Assembly: GCF_028290785.1 (NCBI RefSeq)
Contig: NZ_JAQGJD010000068.1
Span: forward strand, 1-39,184
DNA length: 39,184 nt
Reading direction: 5' to 3'
DNA from: Tardiphaga sp.
GTDB lineage: Bacteria; Pseudomonadota; Alphaproteobacteria; Rhizobiales; Xanthobacteraceae
Each line of letters opens with the position of its first letter. Positions within the stretch are counted from its first letter, which is position 1. Of this stretch, positions 1 to 7,700 are shown in pieces. The notes below the pieces were generated by a model, which saw only the letters and a list, made by a program, of their open reading frames with translations, ran no database searches and had not been told where the DNA came from. Position numbers and translations under genes: made by a program.

Positions 1-353
1 TTCATGCTGACCTGCAGAAGGCCGCCGTTGAACTCGAAATTACCGTAGCTGCTGACCGTTCCCGACGTAATCGGGTGCGTCATCACGGTGCCCTGGTTCA
101 TGCCCACAATCGGCGTCTTACTCGACGTGATGTCGAGCACCCCGTCATGCACCGCCACCTGGCCAGGCATGTCGAACTCGGCCTCGAACTGGCCGCCCGG
201 TCCACTGCCGCCGTTGTAGGAATTCCAGGGCGAGCCGTTGGCCGCCTTGCTGGTGATGTACTTGTGCCACGCGGTATTCAGAGCCGTACCGTCGAAGCCT
301 TCCTGATAGACTAAGTTGCTAGTTGAGTACCCTGCCGGTGTTGATAACGTCAT
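1..353 (-). CDS. GH16 family endo-beta-glycanase, N-terminal part (cut by the window edge)
   Basis: Reading the minus strand from ATG at 353 gives 117 residues open to position 1. The start is preceded by AGGA about six bases upstream, and an in-frame stop lies about 60 bases upstream of it. The sequence begins MTLSTPAGYSTSN, followed by YQEGFDGTALNTAWH and later FEFNGGLLQVSMK, the usual opening strands of a GH16 (laminarinase/ExoK-like) jelly roll. The catalytic ExDxxE segment would lie beyond the edge and is not visible. GH16 enzymes of this kind cut beta-glucan or succinoglycan-type polysaccharides, which suits an EPS locus. There is no N-terminal signal peptide, so if it is exported a type I route like that of rhizobial ExsH/PlyA is possible (inference). 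Family assignment is fairly sure; substrate is unknown. Confidence 0.7.
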   Translation of the reverse strand, partial: MTLSTPAGYSTSNLVYQEGFDGTALNTAWHKYITSKAANGSPWNSYNGGSGPGGQFEAEFDMPGQVAVHDGVLDITSSKTPIVGMNQGTVMTHPITSGTVSSYGNFEFNGGLLQVSM

Positions 354-1026
354 TAAGTGTCCTGTTCCTGTTGGGCTTGCCGCCGCAAGCTTCAACGACC
401 TTGGTCAAGTAGGAAAATACTGCTGCGGCACCTGTCGAACCCCCGGCCCGTCGCAAGCAGCGTGGCTATTGGCCGAGTATGGCGAGAAATGGCCGCAAAT
501 GGGGTGGTGGGGTGCGTCGCTGTCCACGCATGTGGCCGCGCCGACGACTTCCCGGCCCACGCGGGCTAGTCGAACGAGATTCCGCCTTCATCTAGAAAAG
601 CTTGCACGGGGGTATGTCCGATAGCGCACTTCGCCGGCGCATGCAGCGCGGCAAAAAAAATATCGAAAGTTTTTTCGACCGATCGTATCAAAGGTTCTTT
701 TGGAGGAACATGATGCCGCCGGCCTATGCGGACATCCGCAAAGGTTGACCGATCGCCTGCCTGGAAGGCGATTCGGCGTTTTGACCTCGGTGATCGGCAT
801 CTTCTCATTGGGTCACCGACGCCGTTTTTCTGACAACGGTTGATACCGCTGATGATGCGTTCGCGATGGACTACGATGGCAAGCCGCGGGCGATGTTGGG
901 CAGCCAGAGAGGTAACACTTCGGAGCGGCGCGAAGTCCTGGATCCGACTGGTATCATTCCAATGGAGGCGTCGCTAACTCTTCAGGGCCGTTGCGTTCGA
1001 TCCGCTCTCCAAGTCTGCTAGCTGCC
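354..1026. other. Intergenic region between divergent GH16 and GH5 genes
   Basis: This 673-base stretch should hold the promoters of both glycanase genes. It contains an A-tract/T-tract segment (653-675) and two copies of GACCGATCG, at 677-685 and 747-755. A strong Shine-Dalgarno-like TGGAGGA near 701-707 precedes ATG at 710, but the frame closes after 12 codons at 748. A 51-codon frame at 866-1021 matches nothing I recognise. No convincing gene or RNA was seen. Confidence 0.4.
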
Positions 1027-2274
1027 ATGATGGTCAATCGGCGGTCGGAGAACAGCCGGGCGGGCTTGTTGCGCCAGTTCGGACTGCGGGGGGTGCTTGT
1101 GTCAGCGTTGTTGTCGGCATGGATGCCGGCGGCGAGTGCTGACGGAGCGACGGCCTTTGTCCGGGCATCCGGGACCGGGTTTGCAGTTGACGGTAAGCCC
1201 TTCTACGTGACCGGGGTGAACAACCACTATCTAACCTTCGGATCGCAAAACGAGATCACCCGCGTCCTCGATGACGCCGTAGCCATGGGCGCCAATGTCG
1301 TCCGCATTATTCTTCAGCCGGTGATCGGCTCGTTCGATGGAAGCGCTGTCACGATCTGGAATTGGCGTGGCCGCGCCGATGCTTCCGATCTCGGGGTCAA
1401 CGGCGCCTATCTGCTGTATTGGGATCCGCAAAGGAGCGCGATGGCCGTCAACGACGGCCCTGACGGAATGCAGAAGATCGACTTCCTGATCGCCGAATGC
1501 GGCAAGCGGCATCTCAAGCTCATCGTCGCCTTCCTGGATTTCTGGGCCTACACCGGCGGTGCCCAGCAGATGCGGGCCTGGTACGGAAGTTCGGACAAGT
1601 CCGGGTTCTTCTTCCACGATCCGCGCACCAGGCGGGACTACGAAAACTGGATCGCTCATGTCGTGCAGCGGGTCAATCCGCTCACCGGGTCCGCCTACCG
1701 CGACGACCCTACCATCATGGCCTGGGAATTGATGAATGAGGGCAACGCCAATCCTGAATCCTTGCGGCTGACCTGGACCGCGGAAATGTCGGCCTACGTG
1801 AAATCGCTGGATCCCAACCATCTCGTTGGGTCCGGCTACGCCAACGTTTCGGAGAAACTGTCCGACCTTACTATCCCGACGCTCGATTTCGGGACATGGC
1901 ACGGCTACCCGCTTTACTACAAGCTCACGGTCCAGCAATTCGATGACACGATCTCCGAGTTCTGCCGGCTTGCGGCCGCGGCCGGGAAGCCGGTGCTGCT
2001 GGAGGAGTTCGGCTACGCCCGTTCCAATCCCGACCAGAGCGCAGCCTATGCGATGTGGCTGGACACGCTGGCCACCCATCCGGACTGCGCCGGATGGGTG
2101 GTGTGGCGGCTGGTGGCGCGCCAGGACAGCGGACGCTATCCGGCCGACAATCACGACCAGTTCGACGTCCGCAACGACGGCGGACCGCTGTGGAACACGC
2201 TCAGCGCGGCGGCCCGCGCGGGGAGGCGACGCGAGGCCTCCGAACCGCTGGACGCCAAAGGAAACAGGCCATGA
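1027..2274 (+). CDS. Secreted GH5 family glycanase (cellulase/mannanase-like)
   Basis: The product is an exported glycoside hydrolase of family 5 with a TIM-barrel fold, probably cleaving beta-linked polysaccharide. From ATG 1027 it has 415 residues. A basic N-terminus, a hydrophobic stretch (VLVSALLSAW) and an A-x-A site (AAASADG region) form a signal peptide. Mature features are GTGFAVDGKPFYVTGVN, MGANVVRI, then AWELMNEG with the acid/base Glu (residue 238) and LLEEFGY with the nucleophile Glu (residue 327). W-rich strands near the C-terminus (GWVVWRL) complete the barrel. A TTG at 991 is also in frame, but the double ATG at 1027/1030 gives a better signal peptide; no start has a strong ribosome site. 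It lies 193 bases ahead of galE, consistent with an EPS-processing role. A fragment of a related gene lies at 30416. Substrate is not predictable. Confidence 0.88.
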   Translation: MMVNRRSENSRAGLLRQFGLRGVLVSALLSAWMPAASADGATAFVRASGTGFAVDGKPFYVTGVNNHYLTFGSQNEITRVLDDAVAMGANVVRIILQPVIGSFDGSAVTIWNWRGRADASDLGVNGAYLLYWDPQRSAMAVNDGPDGMQKIDFLIAECGKRHLKLIVAFLDFWAYTGGAQQMRAWYGSSDKSGFFFHDPRTRRDYENWIAHVVQRVNPLTGSAYRDDPTIMAWELMNEGNANPESLRLTWTAEMSAYVKSLDPNHLVGSGYANVSEKLSDLTIPTLDFGTWHGYPLYYKLTVQQFDDTISEFCRLAAAAGKPVLLEEFGYARSNPDQSAAYAMWLDTLATHPDCAGWVVWRLVARQDSGRYPADNHDQFDVRNDGGPLWNTLSAAARAGRRREASEPLDAKGNRP

Positions 2275-2414
2275 TGGAAGCGCGGCCCCGACCGTCGTCG
2301 CCGGGCTCGTACTCCACTTCCTTCGCCTGCCCGCGGGTCCGTTCGATCCAGAGCACACGCTCCTCCAACGCAAAATCGCCCGGCGGAGCCGATCCGGCGA
2401 GGCACGACGATTGA
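2271..2414 (+). CDS. Possible 47-residue ORF of unknown function
   Basis: An ATG at 2271 overlaps the GH5 stop codon (ATGA) and is preceded by AAAGGAAACAG, a plausible ribosome site. The frame is open for 47 codons, rich in Ser, Arg and Pro, with one Cys and no hydrophobic segment or recognisable domain. The overlap suggests possible translational coupling, but the composition resembles unselected high-GC sequence. It may well not be a gene. Confidence 0.2.
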   Translation: MMEARPRPSSPGSYSTSFACPRVRSIQSTRSSNAKSPGGADPARHDD

Positions 2415-2466
2415 ACGGAGGGCGCATTCGTCCACCCCCCGCACTGCCAACCGAAGGATTCGTCGA

Positions 2467-3579
2467 ATGACGGTACTGGTCACGGGAGGCGCCGGCTTCA
2501 TCGGCGGTCATACGGTGCTCGCGCTTCTCGACCGCGGCGAAACGCCGGTGGTGCTGGACGACCTTTCGACCGGGACGCGGGCGGCGGTGCCCGCCGGTGT
2601 CCCCCTTCATGTCGGCGACGTCGGGGACGCGGCGCTGGTATCGCACCTGATCCGGGAATACCACATCGAAGGGATCCTGCATTTCGCCGCCAAGATCGGG
2701 GTCCCCGGCCTGGCCGCCGATCCGCTCGACTACCACATGGCCAATGCGCGCAAGACGCGTGCACTGCTGCAGGCGGCAGTGCGTGCGGACGTGAAACATT
2801 TCATCTTTTCCTCCACTGCGGCCGTCTACGGCAACCCGGACGTCGTTCCGATCCCCGAGACCGCCACACCGAAGCCGGTTTCTCCCTATGCCCGCTCCAA
2901 GCTAATGTCCGAGCAGATGCTGGCCGATGCCGGCATGGCCAGCGGACTGCGCTACGTGGCACTGCGCTACTTCAACGTCGCCGGAGCCGATCCGAAGGGC
3001 CGACACGGCCAGTCGATTCCCGGTGCCACGCGTCTGATCAAGGTAGCACTCGAGGCGGCGCTCGGGCGGCGCTCGCACATGAGCATCTATGGGTTCGACT
3101 ATCCGACGCCCGACGGCACGTGCGTGCGCGACTACATTCATGTCTCCGACCTCGCAGAAGCCCATCTTGTGGCACTGGACCATCTGCGATGCGGCGGCGC
3201 CTCGCGGGTACTCAACTGTGGCTACGGCCGCGGTTATTCGGTCAAGGAAGTAGTTCATGCTGCCAGGATGGTGGCCGGGACCGAGTTCGAGGTCCGCCAC
3301 GCCCCGCGCCGCGCTGGAGATATGGCCTCCGCCGTAGTCAACACCGACAATCTCAGCGGGCTTGGATGGAAGCCCGAATTAAACGACCTGCCGACCATGA
3401 TCGAGCACGCCTACCGCTGGGAGCAAGGCCTGGCGGCAAGCGGTCCGCTCCGCCAGCTACGCTTGCGCCTCCTCGACCACACTGCCAAGGCGGGTGATGC
3501 CCGGCGTCCGAGATCGACGAAGCCCATACCACATGAGGCAACGGACCTGCGGCGAACGCAGAGCGGCCCACAGACGTAG
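2467..3579 (+). CDS. exoB: UDP-glucose 4-epimerase, ExoB type
   Basis: This NAD-dependent extended SDR interconverts UDP-glucose and UDP-galactose to supply galactose for polysaccharide. TGGAGFIG (residues 6-13) is the NAD-binding loop, and FSSTAAVYG (114-122) plus Y141-x3-K145 (SPYARSK) give the catalytic triad. RYFNVAGAD and TPDGTCVRDYIHVSDLA are typical substrate-site motifs of the family. HFAAKIGVP and DYHMANARKTRALL follow the ExoB-like branch more than the E. coli GalE branch seen in the second epimerase at 31531. The 370 residues exceed the usual ~330-340 because of an Arg-rich tail of about 30 residues. ATG 2467 has GAAGGA about nine bases upstream. It could act on another UDP-sugar such as the GlcNAc/GalNAc pair. 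The symbol is by resemblance. Confidence 0.85.
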   Translation: MTVLVTGGAGFIGGHTVLALLDRGETPVVLDDLSTGTRAAVPAGVPLHVGDVGDAALVSHLIREYHIEGILHFAAKIGVPGLAADPLDYHMANARKTRALLQAAVRADVKHFIFSSTAAVYGNPDVVPIPETATPKPVSPYARSKLMSEQMLADAGMASGLRYVALRYFNVAGADPKGRHGQSIPGATRLIKVALEAALGRRSHMSIYGFDYPTPDGTCVRDYIHVSDLAEAHLVALDHLRCGGASRVLNCGYGRGYSVKEVVHAARMVAGTEFEVRHAPRRAGDMASAVVNTDNLSGLGWKPELNDLPTMIEHAYRWEQGLAASGPLRQLRLRLLDHTAKAGDARRPRSTKPIPHEATDLRRTQSGPQT

Positions 3580-3863
3580 CCAGCGACGCCGCGATCAACA
3601 TCGCCCACTCGAGACCTCCAGACGCTGACCGCGAAAGCGATCGGAAGCCTCCGTTCCTAAAGCGCGGGAAGACTCCACTCAGCGGCGGTCAGGCCGGCCC
3701 TCTAGGGAACTGGAGCGTCCCAACTCCAAACCACAACGGATAATTCGGGTCACTGGCTGGGAATTGGCAACAACTGGGTAATCACGATGGATCATTGAGC
3801 CGAGGCAGTGACGGATTACAATTCAACCAGCAATCGCAATGAGCTGAGCTGAGACTTGGGGTC
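3580..3863. other. Spacer upstream of the NRPS-like cassette
   Basis: This 284-base gap separates the epimerase from the phosphopantetheinyl transferase gene and is the likely site of the cassette promoter. A short tandem GAGCTGAGCTGAG lies just before the start codon region. No ORF, clear promoter box or terminator hairpin was seen. Confidence 0.3.
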
Positions 3864-4478
3864 ATGATGCCGGTTTTCACGAACGATGGTTTGGAAGTCC
3901 GGACATTCATGCTCGATATGGAGCAGGACACCATCCGGGAGATAGGCGTTTGCCTCAACGAAGAGGAGCGTTGGCGCGCCCAGCGGCTGAGACTGGAGCG
4001 GGACCGCCGTCGCTTCGTCGCCACCCGCGGGCAGCTGCGCCGGGTCTTGGGCGCCAAACTGGGAATCTCGCCCTCCGACGTCGAACTGGAATATGGACGG
4101 CTAGGCAAACCCCGCCTCTCGCACCGCATGCCCAGTCGCCATTTGCGCTTCAGCGTCTCACGATCCGGAGATGTCGCGGCGATCGCCGTCTCGACCAGGC
4201 AGGAGCTCGGGGTGGACATCGAGGCGGTTCTCCCTGTGCCGGAAGCGGACGAGATCGCATCGCTCTGCCTTTCCCCCTCCGAGTATGGGTCCTATGCCGC
4301 CCTTGGTCCGGAAGATCGTCAGAATGGCTTCCTCCGGCGCTGGACGCGCCTGGAGGCTATCTCCAAGGCCCTGGGGTGCGGCTTGGGACAATCCTTTTCT
4401 TGGGACGAAAGGGATTGGGCCGTCCGCAGCTTCGTGCCGAAACCTGGATACATCGGGACGGTGGTGGTCCGGAATTAA
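3864..4478 (+). CDS. 4'-phosphopantetheinyl transferase, Sfp/Gsp family
   Basis: The product transfers phosphopantetheine from CoA to the active-site serine of carrier proteins, here most likely the thiolation domain encoded at 5606. It has 204 residues, slightly short for the Sfp type (~220-240). Visible motifs are YGRLGKPRL (77-85), FSVSRSGD (96-103), GVDIE with the metal-binding Asp118 and Glu120, and WTRLEAISKALG (160-171) with Glu164 and Lys168. Two substitutions stand out: Arg100 where Sfp has a CoA-contacting His, and Leu163 where the motif normally reads WxxKE. The acidic metal ligands remain, so activity is plausible. ATG codons at 3864 and 3867 are both possible starts, with a weak TTGGGG upstream. 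It is the first gene of a plus-strand cassette. The family is certain; partner choice is inferred from position. Confidence 0.88.
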   Translation: MMPVFTNDGLEVRTFMLDMEQDTIREIGVCLNEEERWRAQRLRLERDRRRFVATRGQLRRVLGAKLGISPSDVELEYGRLGKPRLSHRMPSRHLRFSVSRSGDVAAIAVSTRQELGVDIEAVLPVPEADEIASLCLSPSEYGSYAALGPEDRQNGFLRRWTRLEAISKALGCGLGQSFSWDERDWAVRSFVPKPGYIGTVVVRN

Positions 4479-4532
4479 AGTGCCGGTGATGCCATCACTC
4501 ACATGCATGCGTTGCGGAGCGACGAGGATCTC

Positions 4533-5567
4533 ATGAAGGAAATGATCGGAAGGCCCTACGGCGGCGAACCGCTGCAGATTCGGGACCTCCTCGCAGGCCT
4601 CGCGGCGAAGGACATCAAAATCTCGCTAGAGCGCGACCGACTGCGGTGCGGCGCCCCGGCCGGCGCACTGACGGCGGAATTGCGCGACCAGTTGCAGGAC
4701 CGGAAGAGCGAGATCATCGCGTTTCTGACAATGGCCACGGCGGCGGCCCGGCAGCAGCCCGCCATCATTCCCCTGCAGTCTCGCGGAACACGCACGCCCA
4801 TTTACGCCGTACCCGGGCATATTGGGGCACCCTTCTCGTTCTCGGCGCTGTCGAAGCACCTGGGCGACGATCAGCCGTTCTACGCACTCCAACCATCTGG
4901 CTTCGATGGGCAGAGCGAGCCGATGGACCGCGTCGAAGATATCGCCGAATATTTCGCCCGTCAGATCGTCGAATACCAGCCGAGCGGTCCGTACATCATT
5001 GCCGGTTACTGCTCCGGTGCTGCGACCGCTTTCGAACTGGCGAAAATCCTGGGTCAACGCGGAGCTGAAATCCCGTTGACAGCGCTCTTTGGCCCTCTTC
5101 ACCCCACCACCCATAGTGAATGGCCGCGTCGGCTGTATTTCTCTGCTGTCGGTAGCATCGGCACGCTCCTGCGGGAGATGGCGAAGCTGCCGACATCCGG
5201 CGCCCGTCTGCGATATTTCGGCAGCCGCCTTCGCCTGCGCATCCACTCCCTCGTGGCCGGCAAAAGCACAGAGCCTGTTGTGACGGATCCGGTGCTGGCG
5301 AGTAGAGAGCGACTCAAATCCACGGCAATCACGGCCTTGCGACGGTACGTTCCCACTCCGTATTCGGGTCGAGTATGCATTTTCCTTCCGAACAAGGCCT
5401 GGCGGCGATCCGGTGCAGCACCGCACCTATGGCTGCGCGCGGCGCCCCATGCCGAATTTTATTTCGGGCCCCAGGATTGTAACGGTTCCCGCATGCTGGA
5501 CGATCCAGATGCACCCGCCATCGCAGCGCTTTATCGCCAAGCAACCCAAAAAGCGATTGATCGATGA
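4533..5567 (+). CDS. Free-standing thioesterase with N-terminal TubC-type docking domain
   Basis: This is an alpha/beta-hydrolase thioesterase like those releasing products from NRPS carriers. ATG 4533 is chosen over 4503 because GACGAGGA sits just upstream; this gives 344 residues. Residues 12-65 (IRDLLAGLAAKDIKISLE onwards, closing with RKSEIIAFL) match the TubC N-terminal beta-hairpin docking domain, normally found at the start of NRPS modules. Residues 78-335 form the thioesterase, with YAVPGHIGAP and the elbow G158-Y-C-S-G162, so the nucleophile is Cys160 rather than Ser. At the C-terminal site, where a GxHxxML-type catalytic His is expected, the sequence reads GPQDCNGSRML with no His; H306 is the nearest. 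The gene ends 38 bases before the adenylation gene. It may hydrolyse, transfer or edit the carrier-bound aminoacyl group. Confidence 0.82.
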   Translation: MKEMIGRPYGGEPLQIRDLLAGLAAKDIKISLERDRLRCGAPAGALTAELRDQLQDRKSEIIAFLTMATAAARQQPAIIPLQSRGTRTPIYAVPGHIGAPFSFSALSKHLGDDQPFYALQPSGFDGQSEPMDRVEDIAEYFARQIVEYQPSGPYIIAGYCSGAATAFELAKILGQRGAEIPLTALFGPLHPTTHSEWPRRLYFSAVGSIGTLLREMAKLPTSGARLRYFGSRLRLRIHSLVAGKSTEPVVTDPVLASRERLKSTAITALRRYVPTPYSGRVCIFLPNKAWRRSGAAPHLWLRAAPHAEFYFGPQDCNGSRMLDDPDAPAIAALYRQATQKAIDR

Positions 5568-5605
5568 AATTCGATTTTTTTGAATTCCGTAATGGGGAGT
5601 GACTC

Positions 5606-7621
5606 ATGAACGAAGCCCTATCTATCGCGGCGGAGGGCGTGGCGCTTGCCCCGGAAGATGCCGCTCGTCGGGCGCTGGTCGTCGAGTACAACGCCACGGC
5701 AGCGCCCTATCCGTCGGACCGGACGATCATCGATCTCTTCCGCGACCAGGTGGCGCGTAGCCCGGGCGCTGAAGCGATCCGCTTCGGCGATGCAATGCTG
5801 ACCTACCGACAACTCGACGAGCGTTCCAACCAGATGGCTGCGCATTTGAGATCCACCGGCGTGGGGCCGGGTCGGATCGGCGTGGTGTTCATGGAGCACT
5901 CGATTGAAGTCGTCGTCGCGATCCTGGGCATCCTGAAGTCAGGCGCAGCCTATGTGCCGCTGGACGCGGCAACGCCGAAGGGGCGTATCGCGACAATCCT
6001 GAAGGACATTTCCGAAGGGACCGACGGGCGGCCGCCAGCGACAATCACTCAGGCGCGTCTGCAATCCGCAATTTCCCCGGACCTTGCCGACATTTTCGTG
6101 CTCGACGCCGATTTCGCTTCGATTTCGGACAGACCGGACTCGGATCAATCTTCCGCGGCCACCCCGAATGCCACGGCCTACATCATCTTCACCTCCGGCT
6201 CGACCGGCACGCCCAAGGGCGTCGTGATCGCGCACCGCAACCTGGTGAACTACATCTGGTGGGCGGCCCGGGTGTACAGTGCTGGCGAACGTCTCGCATG
6301 GCCCCTCTTCTCCTCCCTCGCCTTCGACCTGACCGTCACGACGCTGTTCACGCCACTGATCACTGGCGGCCGCATCGTGGTCTATCTCGGCGATCCCGGA
6401 GTCCAGAGCATGGTCGTGCTCAAGGTCATCGACGACAATGCTGTCGATATCATGAAGCTGACGCCCGCGCATCTCGCGATGATCCGCGATCGCAATCTTG
6501 GGGCGACAAGGCTGCGCAAATTCATCGTGGGCGGCGAGGACTTCAAGTCCGAGCTGGCTCGCGAGATCACGGAAGCCATCTCTCATCCCGTCGAGATCTA
6601 CAATGAGTACGGACCGACCGAAGCCACGGTGGGCTGCATGATCCACCGTTTCGATATCGGCCGGGACCGATCCGCTTCGGTGCCGATCGGCGTTCCGGCC
6701 GCCAATGCGGGCATCTACGTCCTCGACAAGGCACATCAGCCCACTGCCCCCGGTTTAATCGGCGAGATGTTCATTGCCGGCGACGGGCTCGCGACAGGCT
6801 ATTTCGGACGACCCGATCTGACGGACGAACGATTCCTCACGGCCAGGGATCCCCGGGGCGGGGTTTCTAAGCTGCGGCTCTACAAGACGGGCGATCTCGC
6901 CCGCTGGAACCGCGAAGGGCGCCTGGAATTTCTCGGCCGCGCCGACCATCAGGTAAAGGTCGGCGGCACGCGTGTCGAGCTGGGCGAGATCGAAGCGCGG
7001 CTCCTGAAGCACCCACACGTGCAGGAATGCGCCGTCGCTGCGGTCGCGGCCGACGCGGGGCTGGCAGCAGCACGAATGGCCGAAATCTGCCGTGTCGAGC
7101 GGCCGGCGACCGAACACGGCATCGCGCGGCTTGTCGCCTACTATGTCTCGTCGAAACCTCTCACCGTGGCGGACCTGCGCGCCCACCTCGCCGAAGAACT
7201 CCTGGAGGCGATGATTCCGACGCACTATGTCCGTCTCGAACGGATGCCGCTCACATCCAACGGCAAGGTCGACCGCTCCTCGCTTCCCGAGCCGACGGCG
7301 GAAAACATCCAGGCTGCACAAGACTTCAGCGCCCCCTCGACCGAGACCGAGAAGACGCTGGCCGCCCTGTGGTGCGATCTCCTGAAGATCGATTCGATCG
7401 GACGTCGCGACAACTTCTTCGACCTCGGCGGGCACTCGCTTCTGGTGATGCGGGCGGTGTCCCGCATGCGGAAGACTTTCGATGTCGACGTGCAGCTTCG
7501 CAACCTCTTCGAGTGTCCGACAGTGGCCGAGCTGGCGGAAGTGATCGACGGAATGCGCTGGGTGGCCCATTCGGGAGCTCCTTCATTCTCGGAGGGACCG
7601 CGAGAAGAAATCGAACTCTAG
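5606..7621 (+). CDS. NRPS-like adenylation-thiolation (A-PCP) protein, predicted asparagine-specific
   Basis: The protein activates an amino acid with ATP and loads it on its own phosphopantetheine arm. Of 671 residues, about 40-560 are the A domain: TSGSTGTPKGVV (196-207), FDLTV (240-244), NEYGPTEA (333-340), YKTGDLARW (426-434) and SNGKVDR with Lys554. The carrier domain follows, with DLGGHSLL and modifiable Ser611. Aligning to GrsA by motif, the ten specificity positions are D241, L242, T245, K284, I307, G309, E334, V342, G343 and K554. The published asparagine code is DLTKLGEVGK, so Asn is predicted. There is no condensation, epimerase or thioesterase domain. The tail ends in an acidic SEGPREEIEL. 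ATG 5606 has GGGGAG six bases upstream. No MbtH-like gene is nearby. Domain calls are sure; substrate is a strong prediction. Confidence 0.9.
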   Translation: MNEALSIAAEGVALAPEDAARRALVVEYNATAAPYPSDRTIIDLFRDQVARSPGAEAIRFGDAMLTYRQLDERSNQMAAHLRSTGVGPGRIGVVFMEHSIEVVVAILGILKSGAAYVPLDAATPKGRIATILKDISEGTDGRPPATITQARLQSAISPDLADIFVLDADFASISDRPDSDQSSAATPNATAYIIFTSGSTGTPKGVVIAHRNLVNYIWWAARVYSAGERLAWPLFSSLAFDLTVTTLFTPLITGGRIVVYLGDPGVQSMVVLKVIDDNAVDIMKLTPAHLAMIRDRNLGATRLRKFIVGGEDFKSELAREITEAISHPVEIYNEYGPTEATVGCMIHRFDIGRDRSASVPIGVPAANAGIYVLDKAHQPTAPGLIGEMFIAGDGLATGYFGRPDLTDERFLTARDPRGGVSKLRLYKTGDLARWNREGRLEFLGRADHQVKVGGTRVELGEIEARLLKHPHVQECAVAAVAADAGLAAARMAEICRVERPATEHGIARLVAYYVSSKPLTVADLRAHLAEELLEAMIPTHYVRLERMPLTSNGKVDRSSLPEPTAENIQAAQDFSAPSTETEKTLAALWCDLLKIDSIGRRDNFFDLGGHSLLVMRAVSRMRKTFDVDVQLRNLFECPTVAELAEVIDGMRWVAHSGAPSFSEGPREEIEL

Positions 7622-7700
7622 CCTGCCGGACTTCTCCGGGCCGTGGGCGCCAATCCGAACGGAAGCTTTTGCGTTGGACTCATGGAAGAGGATGCAGACG

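Noticed and set aside
710-748. 12-codon ORF with a strong ribosome site
   Set aside because: Too short to assign, no similarity to known leader peptides, and the following region has no regulated gene start within reach.
1231-2799. 522-codon minus-strand ORF opposite the GH5 and galE genes
   Set aside because: It is antisense to two clear genes, has no recognisable domain and spans their boundary; long antisense frames are expected in high-GC DNA.
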